DNA of 64,000 bases. Source: Breznakibacter xylanolyticus. GTDB taxonomy: Bacteria > Bacteroidota > Bacteroidia > Bacteroidales > Marinilabiliaceae. A program made the position numbers and the translations under genes. Of this stretch, positions 37,493 to 47,878 are shown piece after piece (position 1 is the first letter of the stretch; each line of letters begins with the position of its first letter). Where the stretch lies: assembly GCF_003254275.1 (NCBI RefSeq), contig NZ_QKZK01000017.1:1-64000 (forward strand), written 5' to 3'. The notes beneath the pieces are model-generated. The model saw nothing but the letters and a program-made list of their open reading frames with translations. It did not search any database and had not been told where the DNA came from.

Positions 37493-38881
37493 ATGACACA
37501 GAGCCACTCTCTTCTGATTAAATCACTTGAAAACCACCCCATCTCATCACTCTTATGGAAAAATTTTCTTCCTGCATTCATTGGCGTAGTTGTAAACTCA
37601 CTTTACAATGTCGTTGACCGAATATTCATCGGACAGGGTGTTGACGCCTTAGCCCTATCGGGTCTTAGTGCGGTGTTTCCTGTCATGATTATTCAAATGG
37701 CATTTGGGATGCTCATTGGCATGGGAGCCGGCGTACGCATCAGCATCAATTTGGGACAAAGAGATTACCATCGGGCAGAAAAGGTGCTCGGTAACGCCTT
37801 CGTCATGCTTTTATTGGTATCCCTAATTATCACCAGCCTGGGATTTGCCATCAAAGACCCCATGTTGCGCTTATTTGGCGTGAGTGATGCCACCTCAAAA
37901 TACGCCAACGACTACCTGAATATTGTTTTATTCGGCTCAGTATTTAACGTGGTGGGATTCTCACTCAACAACCTTATCCGCTCCGAAGGCAATGCCCGAA
38001 CAGCCATGGTTTCGATGATGATTAGCGCAGGTGCCAACATCCTTCTGGATCCCTTATTCATCTTTGTATTTAAGATGGGAGTACAAGGAGCTGCATTGGC
38101 CACTGTCATCTCACAGATGCTTCTGTGCGGCTGGGTACTGATTCATTTTCGCAGCACGCGATCAATCATTCGGCTTCGCCTGTCCAATTTCCGGCTTGAT
38201 TCAAATATCGTTTGGTACATTATCAGCATCGGATTTGCCCCCTTTTCGATGCAACTAGCCTCAAGCATCGTGCAAGGGGCATACAATATGCAACTGACCA
38301 AATTTGGAGGAGACATTGCCGTGGGTGCCATGGGCATCATTAATAGCGTGAGCGTTTTTTTGGTCATGACCGTTATCGCCATCAACATGGCCGCACAACC
38401 CATTATCGGTTTCAACTACGGTGCCCGACATTACCGTCGGGTCAAAGAGACGCTTATCACAGGCATCAAAGCAGCCACACTCCTGTGCATTACCGGCTTG
38501 CTGATGATAGAAATATTTCCTGATCCCATCATCAAGGTCTTTAACCACGACAATTCTGAATTACTGGAGACCGGTCGAAATGGCATGCGTATCCTATTGG
38601 CAGCCATGCCATTGATTGGATTTCAAATCATCGCCGGTAATTTTTTCCAATCAACCGGCAAGGCCGGAGTTGCTGCACTGTTATCTCTATTGCGACAAGT
38701 CATCATATTACTACCGGCACTAATGATTCTTCCGCATTTCTTTAACATTCAAGGCGTTTGGCTAGCAGGGCCGGTTGCAGACACTCTTTCTGCAATCGTG
38801 GTGCTCTTTTTTTTATGGCGCGAAATCAAACGCCTCAATGTACACATCCGTTATGAAACGCGTCACCTTGAAAAACAATAA
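37493..38881 (+). CDS. MATE-family multidrug/cation antiporter
   Basis: This 462-residue inner-membrane protein has twelve hydrophobic segments in two homologous halves. The first half holds NVVDRIFIGQGVDALALSGL near residue 40 and the second SMQLASSIVQGAYNMQL, as in the DinF/NorM superfamily. It would export drugs or metabolites in exchange for Na+ or H+. It has its own promoter and ends just before a hairpin (38881-38915). A second, distinct MATE protein is encoded at 41155-42513. Substrates cannot be read from sequence. Confidence 0.92.
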   Translation: MTQSHSLLIKSLENHPISSLLWKNFLPAFIGVVVNSLYNVVDRIFIGQGVDALALSGLSAVFPVMIIQMAFGMLIGMGAGVRISINLGQRDYHRAEKVLGNAFVMLLLVSLIITSLGFAIKDPMLRLFGVSDATSKYANDYLNIVLFGSVFNVVGFSLNNLIRSEGNARTAMVSMMISAGANILLDPLFIFVFKMGVQGAALATVISQMLLCGWVLIHFRSTRSIIRLRLSNFRLDSNIVWYIISIGFAPFSMQLASSIVQGAYNMQLTKFGGDIAVGAMGIINSVSVFLVMTVIAINMAAQPIIGFNYGARHYRRVKETLITGIKAATLLCITGLLMIEIFPDPIIKVFNHDNSELLETGRNGMRILLAAMPLIGFQIIAGNFFQSTGKAGVAALLSLLRQVIILLPALMILPHFFNIQGVWLAGPVADTLSAIVVLFFLWREIKRLNVHIRYETRHLEKQ

Positions 38882-38917
38882 AGCACTGATAGTTAAAATC
38901 AAACCATCAGTGCTTAT
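38881..38917 (-). terminator. Terminator between convergent genes
   Basis: A ten-base-pair stem aagcactgat/atcagtgctt. On the minus strand it is followed by ttattgttttt, so it probably terminates the LVIVD/DUF4114 gene. Confidence 0.55.
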
Positions 38918-38943
38918 CAACTCATTTCATATTACGAAGAAAC

Positions 38944-40830
38944 TTATTTCCGAGGAATATTATCAACATTAAAACATGAATTAGCTTTACCATCCCGGTT
39001 ATCCTTAATGGTAAATATGATGTCGTTAAAATCCTTATCATTATAACTCAAGTCCGAATTCAGCACCACATCTTCAAGCGTCATTACCAGATCATTACAA
39101 GAACTTTCGATAAACAAGGTATGTTGTTGGTAATAATTTGTATTGAATTCATTATTTGTATAAAGTGTATACAGTCCATTTGCTACGCGACCGTTTTGCC
39201 ACCCCTGAGCAATCAAAAAGAATCCTATAACAGTATTAGCAGGAAATTTCTCGGTTCCCAACCGCACCATATCACCAGTATTTAATCCACCTCCTTCATT
39301 AATCTTGGAAACGTTGGGATATACATAATGGCACTGAAGTTGATCAACGGTAGTCGGGGGATTATCGGCAGGATAAGCATAATAGCCAAATGTATTTTTC
39401 CAGCCTGCGCCTTCATCCACAAAGGTAATATACACATCCGTTTCTTGATTGATCAAAAGATTCGTTGTCACCTGATCGTCAAACAAATCCGCATGCGCCT
39501 TTTGATTATCGACATATTCGGGGAACATGTCGATGATACTGGAGTAAAGTGTTTCACAGGGTTTAGTAGGAATGATATCATCAGGCACCCCCTGATCAAC
39601 ACTAATGGCCAATATCTTTAAACCACCCGTTCCGGTAGCTACAAAAATCACGTCATCCTTTGATTCGACATAGTTAGCCGATTGAGCTTCGCCAAACTTC
39701 ACGGCCCCCAACATCACAACTTCATCATCTAACGACTCAATCATCCCTCCAATATAAATACCGGCCTCACCATTGGCCATCAAAACCAGATCGCCATTTA
39801 CAGAAACAGAATTAGTCACATAATTATTGCGATCTTTACCTTCAGGAACCAAAGGAGCTGCAATGTGCTGTTTTAAAGCTCCATCAGCATTCAACATCTT
39901 CATGCCATCATAATTGAGAGCAGCAAACACATATTTGTCGGTTGCATCAATACCGGATTTAGCTTCCGACTGCAAATCACCTGCCACAGGATAACTGCCA
40001 ACCAACACATTATTGGCCAATTGATAATGCCCCACCGCCCCAGGCTGTCCGGTCAGTACAAACAAATCATTACATGTTAGAGCAATATCACGCACATCGG
40101 GCAACTTGTTTTCGTAGACTAAATTTAAATCATGGTTAAAATAACTCATCCCGCCATCAGAACCACTGGCCACAAAAACGCCACTGGAGCATACACCCAC
40201 ACCGGTACCCACATAAGATGAAACATCCACCATTTTATCGACACCGGTAATGGCATATTGATCATCCAGGGAAAGTACCTCTAAGAATGCCGGGGACTCG
40301 AACTCATAGCCCTTTTCATCAGGATTAGTAGCCCCTACAATGTAGATTTTTTTATTGTAATAATCCACAGCACTCACATCGGCATTGGGAAAAACGGCAT
40401 GCCAAACAATTTGAGGATTGGTCACATCAGACACATCAAACACCTCGAGACCGCCCAAATACTTATCACCTTTTGTATTATAAGTGACGTAGGCATATTT
40501 GTCAACAATTTTCACATGTGTTGCTTGAAGTGTATGTCCCTCAAACTGAGGGGGAGCTACTTCGGCCACCAGCTTGAAAGCGTAGTTTTTGCGCAAGTCA
40601 ACTTGTGCAATTTCAGAAGCACTCTTAAGCGTAGACGCTTCAATGGGCTCAACCCACATCAACTCATCTTGCATCGTAACACGGCGATTGAGTTCAGCAC
40701 TATTACTCGTCACAATCAGATTACCAATCGTTTGCAAGTCTTCAGATTCTTCTTTTTCGTTCTTTTCGCATCCTGCTACGACTGCCAACAGGGACATAAA
40801 TAGCAAACTGCGACACCATTTCGTTTTCAT
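38944..40830 (-). CDS. LVIVD-repeat lipoprotein with C-terminal DUF4114 domain
   Basis: From the ATG at 40830 (628 residues) the protein begins with a lipoprotein signal (SLLAVVAGC, Cys about 20). Residues about 80-430 form an LVIVD-type beta-propeller (HVKIVDKYAYVTYN, LGGLEVFDVSDVTNPQIVW). The C-terminal part (about 460-625) is a DUF4114-like domain ending in SYNDKDFNDIIFTIK, a motif typical of Ca-binding beta-sandwich domains in Bacteroidota surface proteins. It is probably cell-surface or periplasmic; its function is unknown. The frame upstream to 40875 lies before the lipoprotein signal and is discarded. It is alone between two MATE genes. Confidence 0.85.
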   Translation of the reverse strand: MKTKWCRSLLFMSLLAVVAGCEKNEKEESEDLQTIGNLIVTSNSAELNRRVTMQDELMWVEPIEASTLKSASEIAQVDLRKNYAFKLVAEVAPPQFEGHTLQATHVKIVDKYAYVTYNTKGDKYLGGLEVFDVSDVTNPQIVWHAVFPNADVSAVDYYNKKIYIVGATNPDEKGYEFESPAFLEVLSLDDQYAITGVDKMVDVSSYVGTGVGVCSSGVFVASGSDGGMSYFNHDLNLVYENKLPDVRDIALTCNDLFVLTGQPGAVGHYQLANNVLVGSYPVAGDLQSEAKSGIDATDKYVFAALNYDGMKMLNADGALKQHIAAPLVPEGKDRNNYVTNSVSVNGDLVLMANGEAGIYIGGMIESLDDEVVMLGAVKFGEAQSANYVESKDDVIFVATGTGGLKILAISVDQGVPDDIIPTKPCETLYSSIIDMFPEYVDNQKAHADLFDDQVTTNLLINQETDVYITFVDEGAGWKNTFGYYAYPADNPPTTVDQLQCHYVYPNVSKINEGGGLNTGDMVRLGTEKFPANTVIGFFLIAQGWQNGRVANGLYTLYTNNEFNTNYYQQHTLFIESSCNDLVMTLEDVVLNSDLSYNDKDFNDIIFTIKDNRDGKANSCFNVDNIPRK

Positions 40831-41154
40831 GATTGGGGTGTTTTTGATTTCTAAGTTATTAAATAAGGATACCAACTATTAAACAGCAAATTAAGAAGTT
40901 TTGAACACGTTAGCCCCCCTCTTTTTGACAAAAACAAAACAGCAACAGACGAAACTCTCATTTTATTACACTAACGCACATTCAAACACAACAAAACCTC
41001 CACAACCAAAGCCTATCAGCTGCAACAAACGCAACGATATACCCCAACCAGTTTTCAAGCCCAGAAAATTTGGGGGTTCAACAAAAAAGCCGTTGATTTG
41101 CACATCCCATCATTCAAACAACAACGCAGGGATCGCCCCATTGAATCGCCCGCC

Positions 41155-42513
41155 ATGAAAGATTTAACGCAAGGACATGAAGGACGTCTGATTATCAAAT
41201 TTGCCTTGCCTCTGGTTGTCGGGAACATGTTGCAACAAACCTACAACATTGTTGACAGCATCATTGTGGGACGTGTTTTGGGAAAAGAAGCCATTGCGGC
41301 CGTAGGGGCATCATTCCCGGTCATTTACACACTCATTGCCTTTACCATCGGCATCGGTAGCGGAGCCTCTGTAGTGGTATCGCAATATTTTGGCGCGCGG
41401 GAATACGAAAAGGTTAAAAGGGCAACCAGTACCATCTTTATCTTTCTGTTTTTTGCATCCATCATCGTCACACTGGTCAGCATTCTATTTAGTCGTCAGA
41501 TATTTGAGATGCTCAACATTGAATCGCATGTATCGCCACTTGCCATTAAATACTTCAATATTTACATGAGTGGGATGGTGGCCTTTTTTGGATTTAATGG
41601 GATTTCATCGGTACTACGCGGAATGGGCGACAGCATGACCCCTCTGTGGTTTATGCTGATAGCAACCGTTTCGAACATCTTGCTGGATTTACTATTTGTC
41701 CTCGTCTTCAACTGGGGAATAGAAGGCGTCGCCTGGGCAACAGTCATCGCGCATGTGATCCCGTTTATATTGGGAGCCATCTACCTGACGCGTCGACATC
41801 AATTCATATCATTTCATCCGCGCAAAATGTGTTTCGATCGCTCTCTATTCAAGCAGAGTATGCGAATAGGGTTACCAACCGGTTTTCAACAAACCTTTGT
41901 GGCCTTTGGTATGACGGCACTGCTAAGGATTGTGACCAACTTTGACACTTCTGTTTTGGCAGCATACACCATTGCCGGACGTATTGACTCACTGGCGGGA
42001 ATGCCAGCGCTGAACCTGTCGAGTGCCTTATCGTCGTTTGTGGGACAAAATTTGGGTGCCGGACGCATCGATCGCATCAAGAAAGGTTTTTGGGCCAGCC
42101 TCTACATGTCGTGGGGAATCAGTTTACTGGTGATGACGGTGGTGTTTATATGGGGTGAGCATCTGATTGCAGCGTTCAATCGCGACCCGATGGTCATCAA
42201 ATATGGCACAGACTACCTGCACATTATTTCCAGCTTCTACATCATTTACTCGTCGATGTTCATCACTCACGGGGTATTGAGAGGGGCGGGCGACACCATC
42301 GTCCCGATGTTTGTCAGCCTCATTTCCCTTTGGATTGTGCGCATTCCGCTGGCCCTTTATTTGTCGCCCATCATGGGCGTGGACGGCATTTGGTGGTCAA
42401 TCCCTATCGGATGGACCATTGGCTATGTACTCACTCAACTCTATTATCTTTCGGGGAGATGGAAACGCAAAGCCATCACCCGCAAGCAACAGCCCAACGT
42501 CATACAGGAGTAA
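41155..42513 (+). CDS. MATE-family efflux protein (second copy)
   Basis: From the ATG at 41155 (452 residues) the protein has twelve membrane segments and the N-terminal family phrase LTQGHEGRLIIKFALPLVVGNMLQQTYNIVDSIIVG. It belongs to the MATE superfamily but differs from the 37493 protein across its length, so the two are not a recent duplication. The frame open to 41098 adds a non-hydrophobic, unconserved stretch. A TTGATTTG stretch at about 41092 may be its -7 element. It converges with the alkaline phosphatase gene. Confidence 0.92.
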   Translation: MKDLTQGHEGRLIIKFALPLVVGNMLQQTYNIVDSIIVGRVLGKEAIAAVGASFPVIYTLIAFTIGIGSGASVVVSQYFGAREYEKVKRATSTIFIFLFFASIIVTLVSILFSRQIFEMLNIESHVSPLAIKYFNIYMSGMVAFFGFNGISSVLRGMGDSMTPLWFMLIATVSNILLDLLFVLVFNWGIEGVAWATVIAHVIPFILGAIYLTRRHQFISFHPRKMCFDRSLFKQSMRIGLPTGFQQTFVAFGMTALLRIVTNFDTSVLAAYTIAGRIDSLAGMPALNLSSALSSFVGQNLGAGRIDRIKKGFWASLYMSWGISLLVMTVVFIWGEHLIAAFNRDPMVIKYGTDYLHIISSFYIIYSSMFITHGVLRGAGDTIVPMFVSLISLWIVRIPLALYLSPIMGVDGIWWSIPIGWTIGYVLTQLYYLSGRWKRKAITRKQQPNVIQE

Positions 42514-42520
42514 AAAGAAA

Positions 42521-42545
42521 TGCCGGAGGATGACTCACTCCGGCA
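42521..42545 (-). terminator. Terminator of the alkaline phosphatase gene
   Basis: Stem tgccggag/ctccggca; on the minus strand it is followed by tttctttttac. It also lies just after the MATE stop at 42513. Confidence 0.65.
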
Positions 42546-42567
42546 ACAAACTGACAAACAAGATCTT

Positions 42568-43713
42568 TTAAAATCCCCAGACCTCTTTCATCTTTAAAAA
42601 GATGTCGGTATTATGGTAAAATCCCATAAAACGCTCAGCTCCCGGACCAAAAGCAAACACAGGAACCATAACCCCGGAGTGATCTTCAGATGCAAAAACA
42701 GCCCTCACCCCCCCGGTTTCAAAATCCCCATTAATCAGACTCATAGCGCCCGTTTCGTGGTCTGCAGTAACGACGACCAGCGTGTTTTGATCCCTCAATG
42801 CAAATTCAAGAGCCTTACCGACAGCACGATCAAAATCGAGCATCTCATCGACCACATAAATCGCATCATTTTGATGGCCTCCCCAATCAATTTGAGAGCC
42901 TTCGACCATCAGAAAAAAGCCGGATGCATTTGAGCTCAACAATTCCGCCGATTTAGCCGTTGCCAAGGGCAAATAATCACCCCGCTCGGGATAGCGGGCA
43001 ATATGCTCATCGGCCACCAATGCCGCCAAAGGGGTAGTTTTAGCCTCAATGGCGTCATTCAACGCATTCACAACCCGAAAACCCTTACTCGTAAGCTCAT
43101 TCGAAAGATGACGACCATCAGCGCGCGATTCAAAATGCAAACGCCCTCCCCCCATGAAAACATCAATGCCAATACCGGTAAAAAAAGTGGCAATATCCTC
43201 GTAACTCCCCCGTGAAGGCACATGGGCAATGAACGAGGCGGGCGTAGCATGAGTAATTGCCGATGTTGAGACCAAACCGGTATGAAGACCTTTGCTGTCG
43301 GCAATTTCCAGAATTGTTGGAATCGTGTTGCCATTGACATCCACCCCTATAGCGCCATTGTTAGTTTTTTGGCCGGTAGCCAAAGCCGTTCCCCCGGCCG
43401 CAGAATCGGTCACATATTTATTAGCACTGTGGGTCATGATAAATCCAACATAAGGCATTTGTGTGATATTCAAGGCTCCCCTGTTAGCTGTGATTCCGGC
43501 ATAAAGTTGACTCACCCCCATTCCGTCGCCAATGAGTAAAATGATATTCCGAGGTCGACTTCCCAAACCCGGCGCAAAACCGGAAAGATCAACGACTGGA
43601 TGCATACTTCCACCCCGATATTCAGAAACTGGATGACTAAATTTATAATTTTCCTGTCCACACCCCAAAAAAGGGATCAACATCATTAAAAAAGCAAACA
43701 AACATGATTTCAT
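42568..43713 (-). CDS. Alkaline phosphatase (PhoA family)
   Basis: From the ATG at 43713 (381 residues) there is a lipoprotein-like signal (IPFLGC, Cys18). The metal site begins with Asp63 in LLIGDGMGVSQ, and the nucleophile Ser104 lies in VTDSAAGGTALATG, followed by VEGSQIDWGGH and ADHETGAMS, all hallmarks of the PhoA family of zinc/magnesium phosphomonoesterases. It would release phosphate from organic esters outside the cytoplasm. The longer frame to 43767 adds a stretch without signal character; a CACATTTG sequence about 25 bases upstream of the ATG supports 43713. No Pho-box can be claimed. Confidence 0.93.
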   Translation of the reverse strand: MKSCLFAFLMMLIPFLGCGQENYKFSHPVSEYRGGSMHPVVDLSGFAPGLGSRPRNIILLIGDGMGVSQLYAGITANRGALNITQMPYVGFIMTHSANKYVTDSAAGGTALATGQKTNNGAIGVDVNGNTIPTILEIADSKGLHTGLVSTSAITHATPASFIAHVPSRGSYEDIATFFTGIGIDVFMGGGRLHFESRADGRHLSNELTSKGFRVVNALNDAIEAKTTPLAALVADEHIARYPERGDYLPLATAKSAELLSSNASGFFLMVEGSQIDWGGHQNDAIYVVDEMLDFDRAVGKALEFALRDQNTLVVVTADHETGAMSLINGDFETGGVRAVFASEDHSGVMVPVFAFGPGAERFMGFYHNTDIFLKMKEVWGF

Positions 43714-43835
43714 TACAATAGGTTTATGATAATACAACAAATGTGCGACTTTCGTAAAACAATTCATAACAATGAGAGTTTAAAAAAGTCTTAATTTAGC
43801 CACGGCTAAAATTACACGAAGCGAAGCAATCACAC

Positions 43836-45470
43836 ATGAATAGAAGGTTAACAAATCAAACCACTGCGTTTTCAATCCTATTGATAACATTGATCAGCCA
43901 ATTTACCACGGAAGCGAAGGGGCAACGATTTTCGATATACGAAAACCAGCAATTCCAGCCCTACGAAAAGGCCATTTACCAACCGGGGGCAAGATTTCAC
44001 ACATCCATCCGCAACTATCGGGTAGATGAACTGAAGCAAGTTGTCAACCTCGACTCCGTGCTATATGATGGCATGCGCATAAGGCATGATAAGCAAAGTT
44101 TTATTCGACGCCTGTTCAAAGGCCACGCACTGCAATGGGAAACCAATGCATACACCATTCACGTCAACCCGTTATTCAACATAGAGCCGGGAAAAGAATC
44201 CATAGAAGGGAAAAGTACATTTGTGAATACGCGAGGCTTATACATTGATGGGACCATCGGAAAAAACATTGCATTTTATACCGATTTTGTTGAAAACCAA
44301 GCTTCCTTCCCAAAATACATTGATGACTACATTCGCTTACGAAATGTTATTCCCGGTCAAGGACGTGCCAAACGACAAAACTACGACCCAAAGAGTCAAG
44401 TGCTCGACTTTTCACAAGCCACCGGATATGTCTCGATGGATGCCGGTCAACACTTCAACTTTCAACTGGGTCACGGGAAAAATTTTATTGGCGATGGATA
44501 TCGATCCATGCTCCTTTCGGATGTGGCTTACAGCTATCCATATTTGAAGCTGACAACCAACTTTGGTAACGTGAAATACCAAATGATGTGGAGCTCAATG
44601 ACCCATTTGGAACGAGAAGGTAGTGGCGACACCCGTTACCCGGTTAAATATGCCGTAATTCATTATCTCGATTGGAACGTGGGAAAACGACTGAGTCTCG
44701 GACTTTTTGAAGCCGTCACATGGGCCGACATGGATACATTGGGACAAAAAAGAGGATTCGACTGGCATTATGCCAATCCCTTCATCTTTTTTCGCCCGGT
44801 AGAATACAGCGTGGGGTCGCCCGACAATGTTTCATTGGGTTTGAACACCAAATGGATTGTAGCCAAATGGCTCACCCTATATGGGCAACTTGTTTTGGAC
44901 GAATTTAAAGCCGATGAAATGTTTTCGGGGAACAAATGGTGGGCTAACAAACAAGGTTTTCAAATAGGATTGAAAACGTTCGACCTGTTTGGAATTCGTA
45001 ATCTTCGCTGGCAAGCCGAATTCAACCAAGCCCGCCCCTACTTATACTCCTATTATCAGCCCATTCAGAATTATGGGCATTACAACCAGGAACTGGCACA
45101 CCCAATGGGAGCTAACTTTAGGGAATTCAACACGGTGATGAACTACCGCTATCATCGATGGAACCTTAGAGTACAGGCCGTCAGCGCCATGTACGGCAAC
45201 GACACACAGGACATTAATTATGGACACAACATATTCCTTCCCAACAAGGATCGACCGTATGATTATGGACATGAAATCGGTCAAGGAATAAAAACCCGAT
45301 TGACAGTGGGAGATATCTCGCTGTCATTTATGGTCAATCCTCGAAACAATTTCAATGTATCAGCAGGTTATCGGGTTCGTCGTGAAAGCACCGACACACA
45401 AGAACTCGACACAAAATTCCTTTGGTTTGGCATACGTACATCTCTTAAAAACCTCTACTACGACTTTTAA
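43836..45470 (+). CDS. Outer-membrane protein of the Wzi/RemB type
   Basis: This 544-residue protein has a signal peptide (ending TEAKGQ) and a body of amphipathic beta-strands rich in Tyr, Phe and Asn. The central HGKNFIGDGYRSMLLSDVAY and YPYLKLTTNFGNVKYQMMW match the family that includes the capsule-surface assembly protein Wzi and the gliding-related RemB of Flavobacterium. It should be a monomeric outer-membrane barrel ending in an aromatic C-terminus (LKNLYYDF). Whether it binds capsule or takes part in gliding is not visible here; no capsule or gld genes are in the window. Confidence 0.75.
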   Translation: MNRRLTNQTTAFSILLITLISQFTTEAKGQRFSIYENQQFQPYEKAIYQPGARFHTSIRNYRVDELKQVVNLDSVLYDGMRIRHDKQSFIRRLFKGHALQWETNAYTIHVNPLFNIEPGKESIEGKSTFVNTRGLYIDGTIGKNIAFYTDFVENQASFPKYIDDYIRLRNVIPGQGRAKRQNYDPKSQVLDFSQATGYVSMDAGQHFNFQLGHGKNFIGDGYRSMLLSDVAYSYPYLKLTTNFGNVKYQMMWSSMTHLEREGSGDTRYPVKYAVIHYLDWNVGKRLSLGLFEAVTWADMDTLGQKRGFDWHYANPFIFFRPVEYSVGSPDNVSLGLNTKWIVAKWLTLYGQLVLDEFKADEMFSGNKWWANKQGFQIGLKTFDLFGIRNLRWQAEFNQARPYLYSYYQPIQNYGHYNQELAHPMGANFREFNTVMNYRYHRWNLRVQAVSAMYGNDTQDINYGHNIFLPNKDRPYDYGHEIGQGIKTRLTVGDISLSFMVNPRNNFNVSAGYRVRRESTDTQELDTKFLWFGIRTSLKNLYYDF

Positions 45471-45621
45471 ATAAGCCTCTGAAGAATTCAATAGAACCAA
45501 GCAAAAGGTATCAACAGTCAACAGAACCGACGACAATGTATTGGCAATATTCCCAAAAATTTCATTCCTTTGCCAAGTAAAAAGTAATTAGGAACAACAA
45601 GCTAAAAGCACAAAGAACAAG

Positions 45622-46815
45622 ATGGGTAAAGTTTTAGTTATTGGAGCCGGCGGTGTAGGAACCGTTGTGGTTCACAAGATGGCCGGATTACCGGAAGTGT
45701 TCACCGACATCATGTTGGCCAGCCGCACCAAAAGCAAGTGCGATGCCATTGCAGCTAAAATAGGCGGAAACAGAATTCAAACCGCACAAGTGGATGCTGA
45801 TAATGTGCCCGAACTGGTGGCATTGATCAACAGCTTTCGCCCCGACCTGGTGGTCAACGTGGCCTTGCCCTATCAGGATTTGACCATCATGGACGCCTGT
45901 CTGGAGACCGGAGTGGCCTATCTGGACACTGCCAATTACGAACCCAAAGACGAAGCTAAATTTGAATACAAATGGCAATGGGCTTATGCCGACCGCTTTA
46001 AACAAGCCGGCATTACCGCCATTTTGGGCTGCGGCTTTGACCCTGGTGTCACCAGCGTTTACACGGCCTATGCTGCCAAACACCACTTTGATGAGATTCA
46101 ATATCTTGACATTGTCGATTGCAACGCTGGCGATCACGGCAAAGCATTTGCCACCAACTTCAATCCCGAGATCAATATCCGAGAAGTAACCCAACGCGGT
46201 AAATACTGGGAAAACGGGAAATGGATCGAAACCGAGCCACACGAAATTCATAAACCCCTGAACTATCCGGAAATCGGCCCGAAAGAATCGTATCTGATTT
46301 ATCACGAAGAACTGGAATCACTGGTCAAGAACTTCCCCACGCTGAAACGTGCCCGTTTTTGGATGACTTTTGGGCAAGAATATCTCACACACCTTCGAGT
46401 GATCCAAAACATCGGAATGGCCGGCATTGACCCCATCATTTATAATGGCGTTGAAATTGTCCCCATTCAGTTCCTGAAAGCCGTGTTACCCAACCCCGGC
46501 GATCTGGGCGAAAACTACAAAGGATGGACATCTATCGGATGTCGCATCAAAGGACTGAAAGACGGAAAAGAAAAAAGCTATTACGTCTATAACAACTGTA
46601 GCCACGAAGTTGCCTTTAAGGAAACCGGCACACAGGCTGTCAGCTACACCACGGGGGTACCTTGTATGATTGGCGCCATGATGTATCTCAAAGGTATCTG
46701 GAAAAACCCCGGCGTACACAACGTTGAAGAGTTTAATCCCGATCCGTTTATGGAAGAACTCAACAAACACGGATTACCTTGGGTAGAACAACACAACGTA
46801 GATCTCGAACTGTAA
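45622..46815 (+). CDS. Carboxynorspermidine/carboxyspermidine dehydrogenase (saccharopine dehydrogenase family)
   Basis: This 397-residue cytoplasmic enzyme begins with a Rossmann motif (VLVIGAGGVGTVVVHKMA) and continues with CGFDPGVTSVYTAYAAKH and HEVAFKETGTQAVSYTTGVP, typical of carboxynorspermidine synthases that reductively join aspartate semialdehyde to diaminopropane or putrescine using NADPH. The decarboxylase NspC encoded two genes downstream completes the route to spermidine or norspermidine, the usual polyamine route of Bacteroidota. A strong terminator (46838-46871) lies directly after it, so downstream genes may be expressed separately. Confidence 0.93.
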   Translation: MGKVLVIGAGGVGTVVVHKMAGLPEVFTDIMLASRTKSKCDAIAAKIGGNRIQTAQVDADNVPELVALINSFRPDLVVNVALPYQDLTIMDACLETGVAYLDTANYEPKDEAKFEYKWQWAYADRFKQAGITAILGCGFDPGVTSVYTAYAAKHHFDEIQYLDIVDCNAGDHGKAFATNFNPEINIREVTQRGKYWENGKWIETEPHEIHKPLNYPEIGPKESYLIYHEELESLVKNFPTLKRARFWMTFGQEYLTHLRVIQNIGMAGIDPIIYNGVEIVPIQFLKAVLPNPGDLGENYKGWTSIGCRIKGLKDGKEKSYYVYNNCSHEVAFKETGTQAVSYTTGVPCMIGAMMYLKGIWKNPGVHNVEEFNPDPFMEELNKHGLPWVEQHNVDLEL

Positions 46816-46837
46816 CCAACGCGTTAGCATCTAATAT

Positions 46838-46871
46838 AAAGGCATGAAGAGATTCTCTTTATGCCTTTTTT
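46838..46871 (+). terminator. Terminator after the dehydrogenase gene
   Basis: A 15-base-pair stem (aaaggcatgaagaga with tctctttatgccttt, one wobble pair) followed by TTT. Confidence 0.8.
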
Positions 46872-46904
46872 CAACCAACCCGACACCGACTAATAAAATG
46901 GCTT

Positions 46905-47846
46905 ATGAAAAGAAACATTCTCCTCCGCATCCCACTTCTTTTTACGTTGGCACTCGTGTTGTTAAGTGCCTGCCGACAACACAAAATGAAAGTAGGCATC
47001 CTTTATGCGGGAAACAATTTTCAGGCCGACTGCGACGAGATAACGCGTATCTTGAAAGAGCAACACGTGCAAGTGATTTCAGCCAACGCCCAGCTCGACA
47101 TGAGCAAACAAATAGAACAAGCCCGGCAAATGATCGACAAGAAACAAGCAGACGTAATGCTCATCATCCCCGTCAACACCAATGCTTCAGCCGAAATCGT
47201 GCGCTTATGCAAAGATGCCGACATTAAAACAGTGGCCTATGAGCGCTTTATTTCCAATTGCGACCTGGACTACTACATAGCCTTTGACAACATTTACGTA
47301 GGGGAATTGCTGGCACAAAGTGCACTTTTGCATCATTCGTCCGGACGGTTTGCCATCATTAACGGCGACAAGTCCGATCGCAACGCCCAATGGGTGTACC
47401 AAGGTTTTATGAAAACACTTGAACCTCACATCCAATCGGGGGATATTGAAGTCGTTTACAACACCTTTATTGATGAATGGAGCCAGGATTTTGCTCAATT
47501 CGAATTTGACCAGTATCTCGGCTCCGGGATGTCGGCACCTGACGTATTCCTGTCGGCTCACAACAGAATGAGCAACGGCATTATTCAAATGCTTGAAAAA
47601 TATGGCATCACCGAAACCCCCATCATCACGGGGCAGGTTGCCGATACTCCAGAAGGACGAAACGCTTGGAACCCCAGACAACAAATCGCTCTGTTTAAGT
47701 CGTACGCCATTGAAAGCAAAGCAGCAGCCGAACTGGTTCTAAAAATCCTCAAACACGAGAAAATCAACATTGACCGTCACGTCCACAACGGGTTTAAAGA
47801 AATCCCGGCCATCGTCATCAAAGACATGAGTTTGGAAACACATTGA
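46905..47846 (+). CDS. Periplasmic sugar-binding-like lipoprotein (LacI/RbsB fold)
   Basis: This 313-residue protein has a lipobox (VLLSAC, Cys near 23) and the two-lobed fold of type I periplasmic binding proteins: KVGILYAGNNFQADCDEITR, MLIIPVNTNASAEIVRLCKDAD, IKTVAYERFI and AFDNIYVGELLAQSAL resemble RbsB/XylF. No ABC or TRAP transporter genes accompany it. It lies between the two polyamine-synthesis genes, so it may bind a sugar, an autoinducer-like molecule or possibly a polyamine-related ligand as a sensor; all of this is inference. The ATG at 46905 starts the signal peptide. Confidence 0.8.
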   Translation: MKRNILLRIPLLFTLALVLLSACRQHKMKVGILYAGNNFQADCDEITRILKEQHVQVISANAQLDMSKQIEQARQMIDKKQADVMLIIPVNTNASAEIVRLCKDADIKTVAYERFISNCDLDYYIAFDNIYVGELLAQSALLHHSSGRFAIINGDKSDRNAQWVYQGFMKTLEPHIQSGDIEVVYNTFIDEWSQDFAQFEFDQYLGSGMSAPDVFLSAHNRMSNGIIQMLEKYGITETPIITGQVADTPEGRNAWNPRQQIALFKSYAIESKAAAELVLKILKHEKINIDRHVHNGFKEIPAIVIKDMSLETH

Positions 47847-47878
47847 ATTTTTAAACGATAACACACAACACTGCATCA

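Noticed and set aside
37493-42513. The two MATE genes as a recent tandem duplication
   Set aside because: Their sequences differ across the whole length, including the N-terminal signature, so they are separate subfamilies.
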